Part shown: positions 15,724 to 24,240 of the stretch, one piece after another | How positions within the stretch are numbered: position 1 is the first letter of the stretch | Layout of the letters: each line of letters begins with the position of its first letter | Assembly: GCF_018882245.1 (NCBI RefSeq) | Contig: NZ_JACVOV010000002.1 | Coordinates: forward strand, 124,001 to 188,000 | DNA length: 64,000 nucleotides | Origin: Polynucleobacter sp. AP-Capit-er-40B-B4 | GTDB lineage: Bacteria; Pseudomonadota; Gammaproteobacteria; Burkholderiales; Burkholderiaceae | Reading direction: 5' to 3' | Made by a program: the position numbers and the translations under genes | The notes under the pieces: model-generated | What the model was told of the DNA's origin: nothing | The model's input: the letters and a program-made list of their open reading frames with translations, nothing else | Databases searched by the model: none

Positions 15724-15953
15724 TAATCCACCTCATCAATAAGGGGTTCATCAAAATGCGTTTTTTGAGGCCTTAGACTTGCCTCTAGCTGGGTCCACCT
15801 ACCTTGATGCGTTCGATAAACGCAATCTTTAGCATGATTCTCGAGCAATCCGAAAATAATCGTAGTGGGGATCTTGCAATGCAGGCACCGATAAGCATGC
15901 TGATGCTCTGCAATTTTTTCCTGGGGGTAATCGATATAAAACGGTCTCATCAC
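15723..15953 (-). CDS. Small hypothetical protein with a possible zinc finger
   Basis: A 76-residue protein of unknown function. Cys23 and Cys26 (CLHC) with His40 and Cys44 (HAKDC) could form a C2HC zinc finger. The start MMRPFYIDYPQEKIAEHQHA is preceded by a Shine-Dalgarno-like AGAGAGGGTTGTG. Translation is coupled to the next gene through a TAATG overlap. The family is not recognised. Confidence 0.6.
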   Translation of the reverse strand: MMRPFYIDYPQEKIAEHQHAYRCLHCKIPTTIIFGLLENHAKDCVYRTHQGRWTQLEASLRPQKTHFDEPLIDEVD

Positions 15954-16035
15954 AACCCTCTCTGTCTAGAGCAAGCTATGAAACCGATCTTACACCTGCA
16001 TGCATCAAATTACGACTACATTTAAGGGGATTTAC

Positions 16036-17265
16036 CTAGCCCTCCAATTCGCCTTCCCATTTAGAGATTACGGCTGTAGCTAAACCATTTCCTAAAACAT
16101 TGGTTGCAGAGCGTGCCATATCCAGGAAATGATCAACCCCTAGAATCAATAGCACCCCAGCTTCAGGCAAGTTAAATTGCGATAAGGTTGCAGCAATTAC
16201 CACCAAAGAGGCGCGCGGCACACCTGCAATACCTTTAGAGGTAATCATTAATACCAGCAACATTAAGAGTTGTTGGCTTAACTCCATCTCTACACCGTAG
16301 ACCTGTGCAATAAAAATTGCGGCAAAGGTGCAATACATCATTGAGCCGTCTAAGTTAAACGAATAACCTACAGGCAAAACAAATGAAGCAATCTTGTTTT
16401 TACAACCAAAGCGCTCCACCCTCTCTAAAGTCATTGGGTACGCAGCTTCAGAGCTTGCGGTTGTAAAAGCCAATAATGCTGGCTCACGCAACATTTTTAC
16501 TAGGTGCAAGGTGCGCTTTTTCAGCACTAGAGAGCTAATCAAAATAATGACTATCCAAAGCGCAAAAATGGATGCATAAAAGCTCAGCATGAACTTACCG
16601 TAGGTCATCAGTATCCCAACGCCATTCTCAGCAATTACCGAGGAGACAGCCGAGAATACCGCTATAGGAGCAAGCTTCATCACTGCCGTTGTAATCTTGA
16701 GCATGATGTGCGAGAGCATATCGAGATTACGAATAAATTCATCTGCACGCGACCCCATGCCGGCAGCGCCTACGCCAAAGAAGACGGCAAATACAACAAT
16801 TTGCAGAATTTCATTTTTTGCCATTGCATCAAAGATGCTGACAGGAAAAATATGTCGCACAAACTCAGGAAGGTTCAGACTACTCTTATTTAGGCCAGTA
16901 CTTGCAGCAATCTCTGGCAGGGTTAACTCCACTCCAACGCCTGGCTGCAAAATATTCACCATTACTAGGCCAAGCAACAGAGATACCAAAGACATAGAGA
17001 TAAACCATGCAAAGGTTTTTAGACCTACTCGACCAATTGTTGAGGCATCACCCATTTTGGCAATACCAACAACTAGCGTTGCAAATACCAGTGGTGCAAT
17101 GATCATTTTGATCAAACGCAAAAATACATCCGTCAAGATGGAGATATAGGTTACATACTGGACAGGAAAAGTGGTTCCAGCGCCATACAGATTTACCAAG
17201 TAACCTGCCAGCACACCCAAGACCATCGCCCCTAAAATGAAGTTGGTTAGCTTTTTGGAGTTCAT
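16036..17265 (-). CDS. Dicarboxylate/amino acid:cation symporter (DctA/GltP family)
   Basis: A 409-residue inner-membrane transporter of the DAACS family, which imports C4-dicarboxylates or acidic amino acids with protons or sodium. Family landmarks are the serine-rich re-entrant loop (FTTASSEAAYPMTLE near 272-286), the NLDGSMMY motif near 311-318 where the family usually has NLDGT, and the hydrophobic re-entrant segment TSKGIAGVPRASLVV (about 345-359). Near the end, DHFLDMARSATNVLGNGLATAV contains the substrate-contacting Asp and Arg/Asn positions. The choice between dicarboxylate and glutamate/aspartate cannot be made safely. The gene is monocistronic. Confidence 0.9.
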   Translation of the reverse strand: MNSKKLTNFILGAMVLGVLAGYLVNLYGAGTTFPVQYVTYISILTDVFLRLIKMIIAPLVFATLVVGIAKMGDASTIGRVGLKTFAWFISMSLVSLLLGLVMVNILQPGVGVELTLPEIAASTGLNKSSLNLPEFVRHIFPVSIFDAMAKNEILQIVVFAVFFGVGAAGMGSRADEFIRNLDMLSHIMLKITTAVMKLAPIAVFSAVSSVIAENGVGILMTYGKFMLSFYASIFALWIVIILISSLVLKKRTLHLVKMLREPALLAFTTASSEAAYPMTLERVERFGCKNKIASFVLPVGYSFNLDGSMMYCTFAAIFIAQVYGVEMELSQQLLMLLVLMITSKGIAGVPRASLVVIAATLSQFNLPEAGVLLILGVDHFLDMARSATNVLGNGLATAVISKWEGELEG

Positions 17266-17527
17266 GGATGGCCTATATAAATGGGATGTATAGAGAGATT
17301 CTACTCAGTTCCACACCCACCCTAGTGAAAGTGCCGATAGGTTTTATCTAGGTTTTAGTTAGACTGGGGCATTCACCTACCTGGGTAAATAGAGGCAATA
17401 TGATTTGGTTGGGTCTAGCAGTCGCCATTTATCTGGAACGCTTTGGCCATACTGGGTGCCAAGCTACAACAAGGAGGCTTATATGAGTCGATAATGATCG
17501 ATTCAAATTCCTTAAGAGAAAATTGAT
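17266..17527. other. Non-coding region between symporter and esterase genes
   Basis: A 262-base divergent intergenic region that should hold promoters for both neighbouring genes. A 28-codon reading frame (17400-17486, MIWLGLAVAIYLERFGHTGC...) follows a weak AGAGGC, but I do not consider it supported. No other structure is evident. Confidence 0.4.
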
Positions 17528-18193
17528 ATGCTCCCTTGCATTGAACTAGAAACCAGTCCGAACCCAACAGCTGCCGTTATTTGGCTCCACGGGCTAGGCG
17601 CCGATGGCAATGATTTTGTACCCATCATTCCAGAATTAAAACTCACTGGCTGTCCCGGAATTCGCTTTGTTTTTCCTAGCGCGCCCAGCATGCCCGTCAC
17701 TGTGAATGGAGGCTATGTAATGCCTGCCTGGTATGACATCATCGGCAGAAATCTAATGGACCAAGAAGATGCGGCCGGCATTCAGAAGTCAGCAGCAGCA
17801 ATAGTTGAGCTTATAGAAAAAGAGTTGGGTCGTGGAATTGCTTACGACAAAATTGTGCTAGCCGGTTTTTCGCAAGGCTGTGCCATGGCATTACATATTG
17901 GCCTACGTTTTCCACACAGGCTAGCAGGCATCATTGCCTTGTCAGGATACCTGCCTCTAGCGATGAGTGCCAACATAGAAAAACATTCCGCCAACTCCAG
18001 TACCCCCATCTTTATGGCGCATGGCACGTATGATCCAGTGGTTACTTTAGATCGAGCCCAGGCTTCATATGCCCTGCTTGAATCCATGGGTTATCAAGTA
18101 GATTGGAACGAATATCCAATGGAGCACTCAGTGAATCATGAAGAGCTGATGGATATCTCACGCTTTTTACAGCAAGTACTGAAAACTACATAA
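17528..18193 (+). CDS. Alpha/beta-hydrolase, phospholipase/carboxylesterase family
   Basis: A 221-residue cytoplasmic serine esterase of the carboxylesterase 2/acyl-protein thioesterase family. The triad is readable: Ser115 in GFSQG, Asp169 in HGTYDPVV and His200 in YPMEHSV; the oxyanion segment is WLHGLGADGNDF (19-30). The length is normal. Substrates are usually short acyl esters; the natural one is unknown. Its last 8 bases overlap the convergent TauE gene. Confidence 0.88.
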   Translation: MLPCIELETSPNPTAAVIWLHGLGADGNDFVPIIPELKLTGCPGIRFVFPSAPSMPVTVNGGYVMPAWYDIIGRNLMDQEDAAGIQKSAAAIVELIEKELGRGIAYDKIVLAGFSQGCAMALHIGLRFPHRLAGIIALSGYLPLAMSANIEKHSANSSTPIFMAHGTYDPVVTLDRAQASYALLESMGYQVDWNEYPMEHSVNHEELMDISRFLQQVLKTT

Positions 18194-18971
18194 GCCCATC
18201 AGAAATTAACTTGATGCTGGCAACTAGTAAAAAGAATCTCACTGTTCGGTAATAACATTTCATGGAGATTCTTTTGGCCAAGTAAAAGCCAAAGTAGACA
18301 CCAATAGGCACACAAGGCAATAAGATGATTGAGGTTGCTAGCTGTTGGTAATTGAGAAGATCTAGGTAGGCATATGGTCCGAGCTTGCCAAAATTAATGA
18401 CTGTAAAGAAGATCCCCAAGGTCGAGGTATAGGCCATCGGCAAAAGATTCTCTCGAAGCATATAAACGGTAATTGGGGGCCCGCCAATATGTGCCACAAA
18501 AGATGTGAACCCAGAGGTCAAGCCCATTGCGCGCCCAAGCCATGGATAAGACCTGGCTTCTTTTGTCGCCATACGTGACATGGCGAGATTTTGAATCAAA
18601 AACAGCAAAGTAAAAATACCAATAGAGAGTGTTAATACTTTTGGAGTAATAGCGGTAAAGAAAATCATCCCTAGAAGAAGACCCACAATTGCTGGTGGCG
18701 TAATAATTTTCAGAATGCGCCAGTTGGCGTTACGAATAAATCTGCGCATCCCGACCAAATCAATTGCAATCAAAAGTGGCAGCAAAATTGCTAAGGCTTC
18801 GTTAATACTGGATTGGCTTGCCATCAAGGGAAGCGACAGAATGCCGAGGCCCGCACCAAAGCCGCTTTTTGACACACCGACGATGATGACGCTAATCACC
18901 GCACATACAAAAAATATGAATGAATGCGCGTGAAAAGATTGTGACAAGGAGGTCGAGAGTAAATCCAACAT
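18186..18971 (-). CDS. TauE/SafE-family membrane permease (sulfite/sulfonate exporter type)
   Basis: A 261-residue membrane protein with about eight helices. The two-repeat TauE/SafE pattern is visible: ISVIIVGVSKSGFGAGLGIL near 26-45 and GLTSGFTSFVAHIGGPPITVY around 150-170. Members move sulfite, sulfonates or other organic anions across the inner membrane. It follows the NRAMP-like gene by 9 nt and is probably in one transcript with it. Its end overlaps the esterase gene by 8 bases. The substrate is unknown. Confidence 0.85.
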   Translation of the reverse strand: MLDLLSTSLSQSFHAHSFIFFVCAVISVIIVGVSKSGFGAGLGILSLPLMASQSSINEALAILLPLLIAIDLVGMRRFIRNANWRILKIITPPAIVGLLLGMIFFTAITPKVLTLSIGIFTLLFLIQNLAMSRMATKEARSYPWLGRAMGLTSGFTSFVAHIGGPPITVYMLRENLLPMAYTSTLGIFFTVINFGKLGPYAYLDLLNYQQLATSIILLPCVPIGVYFGFYLAKRISMKCYYRTVRFFLLVASIKLISDGLM

Positions 18972-18980
18972 CTTGGGATC

Positions 18981-20258
18981 TTACCAAGCTATAAACAAGT
19001 AGGCAGCGGCGACGGCCATAAAACCCGTTGCTAGCCAGCCAAAAAATTTCATTGGCAAAGAGGCGACATAAACCCCCATCACAGAGCTCTTAGATGATAA
19101 AACCATAATTGCAATCATAAGTGGAACGGCGACAACCCCATTAATCACCGCACTCCAAAATAATGCCTTCATGGGGCTAATAGGTGAGTACTGAATAGCC
19201 AAAGCGATAAAGACACTAAAGGCAATAATGGCGTAAAACTTCCGTGCTTGAGCGGCTGTATCTTCTAGGCTTGAGCGCCAACCAAATACCTCAGATAAAG
19301 CATAGGCAGCCGAGCCAGCAAGAATAGGCACGCCCATTAAACCAACACCCAAGATACCTAGCGCAAACAAAAGAAAGGCAAACTCCCCTGCAAGAGGTCT
19401 TAGCGCAGCAGCCGCCTCAGCGGCGGTATTGATGTCATTTACTCCTGCAACATGCAAGGTAACTGCAGTGGCCAAAATAATGCAATAGGCAGCTACATTC
19501 GAGTACAGCATCCCACTCCAAGTATCCCAATGAATTCTTCTAAGCTCCGCCTTTATCTCCGCCTCATTTTTACTCTCGAGAAGATTGATTTGCCCATGTA
19601 AATTCATATCCTCTACTTCTTGAGATGATTGCCAAAAGAATAAATAAGGGCTAATGGTGGTCCCAAAAATCCCAACCACTACCGCAGCTGATTCTGAGTT
19701 CCAGGTTAACCGCGGGAAGAAGGTGCTCCAGAGAACATCGCTCCAAGGAATCTGAACGGTAAATAATACTGCGCCGTAAGCGAGCAGGGAAAGCGATAGC
19801 CATTTTAAAAAGAAAACATAGTGACGATAAGGAATTAGTATCTGCAAAGCGAGAGTTAGCAGTACAAATATGCCAGTCATGATGTGCCAATTAATCCCCG
19901 TGACCAATTGAGCAACTTCACCCATCGCGGCTATATCAGCGGCAATGTTGAGAACGTTAGCAATCAGCAGCAGCAATACCAGGGTGATGAGCACTGCAGG
20001 TGGAAAGGCAAGCTTCATATTGGCTGATAAACCGCGCCCCGTTACCCTACCTATACGAGCACATAAGACCTGAATAGTCGACATCAGGGGATATGCGAAG
20101 GGCATAGTCCAAAGCATATTCAAGCCAAATTGCGCACCCGCCTGCGAGTAAGTCACTATTCCACTTGGATCATCATCTGCAACGCCCGTAACTAATCCTG
20201 GGCCAACTCGAGATAAAGGGTGTTGCTTAATTCGAGTCCATATTTGAGATAGATTCAT
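18981..20258 (-). CDS. NRAMP-family metal transporter, atypical
   Basis: A 425-residue inner-membrane transporter of the NRAMP superfamily with about eleven helices. The helix-1 motif is present as DDDPSGIVTYSQAGAQFG (28-45; the DPG of MntH is DPS here). In helix 6 the canonical metal-binding M-P-H is replaced by I-S-P-Y (TISPYLFFWQSS, 201-212), so the metal-coordinating Met is absent. Canonical NRAMPs carry Mn2+/Fe2+; relatives with altered helix 6 are known to carry other ions such as Mg2+. The substrate is therefore open. It lies between the TRAP binding protein gene and the TauE gene in the same direction. Confidence 0.88.
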   Translation of the reverse strand: MNLSQIWTRIKQHPLSRVGPGLVTGVADDDPSGIVTYSQAGAQFGLNMLWTMPFAYPLMSTIQVLCARIGRVTGRGLSANMKLAFPPAVLITLVLLLLIANVLNIAADIAAMGEVAQLVTGINWHIMTGIFVLLTLALQILIPYRHYVFFLKWLSLSLLAYGAVLFTVQIPWSDVLWSTFFPRLTWNSESAAVVVGIFGTTISPYLFFWQSSQEVEDMNLHGQINLLESKNEAEIKAELRRIHWDTWSGMLYSNVAAYCIILATAVTLHVAGVNDINTAAEAAAALRPLAGEFAFLLFALGILGVGLMGVPILAGSAAYALSEVFGWRSSLEDTAAQARKFYAIIAFSVFIALAIQYSPISPMKALFWSAVINGVVAVPLMIAIMVLSSKSSVMGVYVASLPMKFFGWLATGFMAVAAAYLFIAW

Positions 20259-20372
20259 GCGGACTGGAGAAGCATAGCGTTCATTTTTAATATAGTCCTT
20301 AATAACCTATTTGGGAGATCATGGGGGAAAGAATGGCCCACATGATGCCCCCTTAATGAAAGAGGATTCTCC

Positions 20373-21455
20373 TTAAAGTTTCTTATTAAAACTGTATTGT
20401 GAAAATGCTTGTTCGGCCACATTGAACCATTGGGCTTCCATATTTCTAAAGGCGCGATAGTCCTCAAAAATCTTTTTAAATTGTGGATTCTTGGCAGATT
20501 CCTCTGCATAGGTTTCTTGGCTAGCCTTAAAGCAAGCATCCAAAATGGTAGTGTTGAACTTACGCAATACCGCACCGCTCTGCAAAAGACGCTGCAATGC
20601 AGGTGGGTTGAGTGCATCATACTTGGCGCACATATCTGTATGGGCTTCAAAGCAGGCGGCTTCCCATGCAGCTTGGTAAGAAGGCGGCAATGAATCCCAT
20701 TGCTTCTTGTTAACTAGGAAAGATAATCCTGCAGCACCTTCCCAAAATGCAGGGTAATAATAATTTTTGGCTACCTTAGCCAGACCCAACTTCTCATCAT
20801 CGTATGGACCGACAAATTCAGCGGCGTCAATCGTGCCTTTTTCCAAAGCCGAATAGATCTCACCGGCCGGCAACTGCTGCGGAACGACGCCTAGCTTTGC
20901 AAGCACCTGCCCTGCAAATCCTGCGATACGAAACTTAAGACCCTTTAAATCTTCTGGAGACTTGATTTCTTTACGAAACCATCCACCCATTTGCGTACCA
21001 GTCTGTCCGCCTAGAAAATTCACAATGTTGTAGCTCGCATAGAGTTCACGCATTAACTTCATGCCGTTGCCATGCAGCATCCAAGCAGCTTGCTGTCTGG
21101 CCGTCATACCAAATGGAGCAGCAGTGTCAAAGATGAAGGCACTGTTTTTACCTAAGTAGTAATAGCTTGCAGTATGTCCACACTCTACTGTGCCATTTTG
21201 AACCGCATCCAATACTTGCAAAGCCGGAACTACTTCACCCGCAGCAAAAACTTTGACATTAAATTTGCCATCAGTTGCCTTGCGTAATGCACTCGCAAAA
21301 ACCTCTGGCGTGCCAAATAAAGTATCCAATGATTTAGGGAAACTCGATACCAAGCGCCAATTTAAAGTTGGCAAGTTTTGCGCAAGTGACGGTGTAGCTA
21401 AAGCTGCAGCACTGGCGCCAATAGTGGCTTTCTTTAAAAATGAACGTCTTTGCAT
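20373..21455 (-). CDS. TRAP transporter substrate-binding protein (DctP family, TakP-like)
   Basis: A 360-residue periplasmic binding protein. The start MQRRSFLKKATIGASAAALA is a twin-arginine-type signal ending near SLAQ. The body closely resembles TakP of Rhodobacter sphaeroides, which binds 2-oxo acids: WRLVSSFPKSLDTLFG, GTVECGHTASYYYLGK, MGGWFRKEI, VGPYDDEKLGLAKVAK and the KGTIDAAE segment are the family landmarks. The Shine-Dalgarno sequence GGAGGAGG lies upstream of the ATG. The membrane subunits DctQ and DctM are not in the neighbourhood, so it is an orphan here and may work with a distant permease. The 114 nt downstream contain an imperfect hairpin. Confidence 0.88.
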   Translation of the reverse strand: MQRRSFLKKATIGASAAALATPSLAQNLPTLNWRLVSSFPKSLDTLFGTPEVFASALRKATDGKFNVKVFAAGEVVPALQVLDAVQNGTVECGHTASYYYLGKNSAFIFDTAAPFGMTARQQAAWMLHGNGMKLMRELYASYNIVNFLGGQTGTQMGGWFRKEIKSPEDLKGLKFRIAGFAGQVLAKLGVVPQQLPAGEIYSALEKGTIDAAEFVGPYDDEKLGLAKVAKNYYYPAFWEGAAGLSFLVNKKQWDSLPPSYQAAWEAACFEAHTDMCAKYDALNPPALQRLLQSGAVLRKFNTTILDACFKASQETYAEESAKNPQFKKIFEDYRAFRNMEAQWFNVAEQAFSQYSFNKKL

Positions 21456-21554
21456 TACTGCCTCCTCCTTAAAAAATCATGAGTTTGTATATAGGTTTTG
21501 TATTTAGTTACTGCGCTTAATTACCGCATTTACTGACTGTCTTTAGCTCTTTAA

Positions 21555-22901
21555 TTATTTGCCACCAACGGTCATCGAGCCAAGCAAGATAGACCCTGTT
21601 TCTTTGGTCCCACGGATCAACGTATCGCTACCTATAAGCTGAATATCCATCAGCATATCGCGCAAATTACCAGCAATAGTGACCTCTTCAACGGGATATT
21701 GGATCTCGCCGTTTTCAACCCAATAACCAAATGCGCCCCGAGAATAATCACCCGTCACATAGTTAACGCCCTGACCCATTAATTCTGTAACCAATAAGCC
21801 AGTACCCATTTCTTTCAATAAGGCAGGCAAACCACCCTTTGGCGTTTTCTTACTTTGTAAAGTGAGATGGTGAGAGCCGCCCGCATTGCCGGTAGTCTTC
21901 ATGCCTAATTTACGCGCTGAATAGGTTGATAAAAAATAGCCTTCTAATATTCCTTTATCTACCACTGTGCGAGCGGATGTTTTTACTCCCTCTTCGTCAA
22001 ATGGCGCACTGCCAGTCATTGACTTTAAGTGTGGGTCTTCAAACAAACTGACATGCTTTGGTAAAACTTGTTTGCCCAAGCTGTCTAGCAAAAAACTAGA
22101 GCGACGATATAAAGCACCTCCAGAAACGGCTTGCACCAAGCCACCTAATAAGCCCGCAGCTAAAGGGGCCTCAAAGATCACAGGGCAACGTCGAGTACTC
22201 AATGATCTTGCCTTGAGACGTGATAAAGCACGCTGAGCCGCATATCGCCCAATCGCAGCAGGATCAGCCAACTCCTCAGGAATGCGTGAACTGGAATACC
22301 AATCATCGCGCTGCATATGCGCTTTCTTACCGCCTGAACTTGCAATCGGAGCACAAGAAATATAGTGGCGAGAAAATGGATAGCCGCCCATAAAACCAAG
22401 AGATGTCCCCATCATAAAATGCGCATGATGAGCTGACACAGATGCGCCATCACTATTTTGAATTTGTTTACTCACAGAGAAAGCAGCACCCTCAGCAGAG
22501 CGAGCGATCTCTACGGCAGCAGCTGCATCGATATTCCATGGATGAAACAAATCTAAATCCAGTGGATGCTTTTCTAATAATTCAGCTTCCGCTGGTCCAG
22601 CGCACACATCCTCTGCTGTATGTTGCGCAATATGGAAAGCGGCATCTACCGTTGCCTTCAGAGACTCTTTAGAAAAGTCGCTAGTACTAGCGTTGCCACG
22701 ATGGTGGCCCAAAAATAATGTAACGCCTACTTGCTTATCTAGGCTTTGCTCGATGGTCTCCACTTCCCCCTTGCGAACGGTTACAGAGAGACCCTGCCCT
22801 TCTGAAACCTCAGCTACGGCATCTGAGGCACCCCTTCTTTTGGCCTCTTTGAGCATGAAATCAATGATTTCTTGAAACTGATTTGATGTGTATGTAAACA
22901 T
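21555..22901 (-). CDS. pmbA: PmbA/TldE-type metalloprotease subunit
   Basis: A 448-residue cytoplasmic protein of the TldD/PmbA family. In E. coli PmbA (TldE) forms the heterodimeric TldD/TldE protease that degrades unfolded peptides and matures microcin B17 and CcdA. Family features include the start with alternating helices (FQEIIDFMLKEAKRRGASDA), VRKGEVETIEQSLDKQVGVTLFLGHHRG (60-90) and the C-terminal GVNYVTGDYSRGAFGYWVENGEIQYPVEEVTIAGNL. It lacks the HExxH-like motif of TldD, as expected for TldE. No tldD is in the window. It is divergent from mog with only 26 nt between the starts. Confidence 0.92.
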   Translation of the reverse strand: MFTYTSNQFQEIIDFMLKEAKRRGASDAVAEVSEGQGLSVTVRKGEVETIEQSLDKQVGVTLFLGHHRGNASTSDFSKESLKATVDAAFHIAQHTAEDVCAGPAEAELLEKHPLDLDLFHPWNIDAAAAVEIARSAEGAAFSVSKQIQNSDGASVSAHHAHFMMGTSLGFMGGYPFSRHYISCAPIASSGGKKAHMQRDDWYSSSRIPEELADPAAIGRYAAQRALSRLKARSLSTRRCPVIFEAPLAAGLLGGLVQAVSGGALYRRSSFLLDSLGKQVLPKHVSLFEDPHLKSMTGSAPFDEEGVKTSARTVVDKGILEGYFLSTYSARKLGMKTTGNAGGSHHLTLQSKKTPKGGLPALLKEMGTGLLVTELMGQGVNYVTGDYSRGAFGYWVENGEIQYPVEEVTIAGNLRDMLMDIQLIGSDTLIRGTKETGSILLGSMTVGGK

Positions 22902-22927
22902 ACCCTAATAATAGCTAGAATAGAAAC

Positions 22928-23551
22928 ATGAAGCATACCGAAGCCCTAAAACGAAATAGCCCAAATGAGGTCAAAATTGGCCTGATTTCCATCTCGGATC
23001 GCGCCAGTAAAGGCGTCTACCAAGATGAGGGTATTCCTGCACTGCAAGCCTGGCTTATGAAAGCCATTAGCAATCCCTGCGCCTTTCATGAACGCCTGAT
23101 TGCCGATGAATCGGAAGTGATTACCGAAACGATTGTTGAGCTGGTTGATGAGCTAGGCTGTGACCTAGTTCTCACCACAGGCGGCACAGGCCCCTCCAGA
23201 AGAGATGTCACCCCTGAGGCCACCCGTGATGCTGGAACCCGTGAAATGCCTGGTTTTGGCGAACAAATGCGTCAAATTAGCCTGAACTTTGTACCAACCG
23301 CAATTTTGTCTAGACAAACCGCTGTCTTGCGAGAGGTAGATGGTCATGCTGCACTGGTCATCAACCTACCAGGACAGCCTAAGGCCATTGCGGAAACACT
23401 TGAAGGCCTCAAAGATGAAAACGGAAAATCGATCGTTCCCGGCATCTTTGCGGCAGTACCCTACTGCATCGATTTAATTGGTGGCCCGTATATTGAAACT
23501 GACGAAGCGGTGATTAAGGTCTTCAGACCCAAGAGCGCAATTAAAAAGTAA
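22928..23551 (+). CDS. mog: Molybdopterin adenylyltransferase
   Basis: A 207-residue MogA-type enzyme that adenylylates molybdopterin before molybdenum insertion. The MoaB/Mog fold is shown by KIGLISISDRASKGVYQDEG (16-35), the LTTGGTGPSRRDVTPEAT motif (79-96) and the GQPKAIAETLEGL region. The N-terminus has about 15 extra residues. A bidirectional terminator follows. No other molybdenum-cofactor genes lie nearby. Confidence 0.9.
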   Translation: MKHTEALKRNSPNEVKIGLISISDRASKGVYQDEGIPALQAWLMKAISNPCAFHERLIADESEVITETIVELVDELGCDLVLTTGGTGPSRRDVTPEATRDAGTREMPGFGEQMRQISLNFVPTAILSRQTAVLREVDGHAALVINLPGQPKAIAETLEGLKDENGKSIVPGIFAAVPYCIDLIGGPYIETDEAVIKVFRPKSAIKK

Positions 23552-23578
23552 TGCGAAAATATCTGGCTGTTAGCAAAT

Positions 23579-23611
23579 AAACAAAAGGTCCGTATTGCGG
23601 ACCTTTTGTTT
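23579..23611. terminator. Bidirectional rho-independent terminator between mog and orn
   Basis: A perfect 14-bp stem (AAACAAAAGGTCCG/CGGACCTTTTGTTT) with a 5-nt loop lies between the convergent mog and orn genes. The A and T runs flanking the GC core let it work in both directions. Confidence 0.9.
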
Positions 23612-23628
23612 ATGTGGCTTTTACCCAA

Positions 23629-24225
23629 TCACTGCGGCAAGGGTACGATAAATTTCTCACGGTAGTACTTGAGCTCTTCGATCGACTCCTCGATATCGGC
23701 CAATGCTGTATGAGCCTGCTTCTTGGTAAAGCCTTTGACTAACTCGGGATGCCAACGTTTGCATAGCTCTTTTAAGGTAGACACATCGATATTTCGATAA
23801 TGAAAGTAAGCCTCTAACTTAGGCATGTACTTCGCCATAAAGCGCCTGTCTTGACCAATCGTATTGCCGCACATGGGCGCAATACCTGCCTTGATGTATT
23901 TTTTCAGAAATGCAATGCATTGTGCTTCGACGGTAGCCTCATCTAAGGTGGATGCCTTCACTTTATCGATCAAGCCTGAACGCCCGTGAGTGCCCTTATT
24001 CCAGGCATCCATTGCATCTAAAACTGCATCCTCTTGATGCACAACCCAGACGGGCGCTGTAGCAATGGTATTTAGATGGGCGTCAGTAACGATGATGGCA
24101 ATCTCCAAAATCCGCTCTGTTTCGGGGTTTAAACCTGACATCTCCATATCCACCCAAATAAGGTGCTCATTGACTGGTGCCGCCTTAACTGCCGGTGTTG
24201 CTGTTGTGTTAGTTTGCTCGCTCAT
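23629..24225 (-). CDS. orn: Oligoribonuclease
   Basis: A 198-residue DEDDh 3'-5' exoribonuclease that degrades di- to pentanucleotides, including pGpG from c-di-GMP turnover. The motifs are [20 protein letters not shown] (Asp and Glu of Exo I), the central [18 protein letters not shown], and [19 protein letters not shown] (Exo III His and Asp). The N-terminus is about 20 residues longer than usual (Thr/Ala-rich). It is divergent from the M48 peptidase gene with only 15 nt between starts. Confidence 0.95.
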   Translation of the reverse strand: MSEQTNTTATPAVKAAPVNEHLIWVDMEMSGLNPETERILEIAIIVTDAHLNTIATAPVWVVHQEDAVLDAMDAWNKGTHGRSGLIDKVKASTLDEATVEAQCIAFLKKYIKAGIAPMCGNTIGQDRRFMAKYMPKLEAYFHYRNIDVSTLKELCKRWHPELVKGFTKKQAHTALADIEESIEELKYYREKFIVPLPQ

Positions 24226-24240
24226 ATCTATAATGATCTC

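Noticed and set aside
17400..17486. A 28-codon peptide starting MIWLGLAVAIYLERFGHTGC
   Set aside because: It has only a weak ribosome-binding sequence and no recognisable motif; it may be chance or a decayed membrane gene fragment.
20255..20650. A 131-codon minus-strand reading frame overlapping the TRAP binding protein gene
   Set aside because: Most of it lies in another frame of the well-supported TRAP gene, and its Cys/His/Arg-rich translation has no family pattern.
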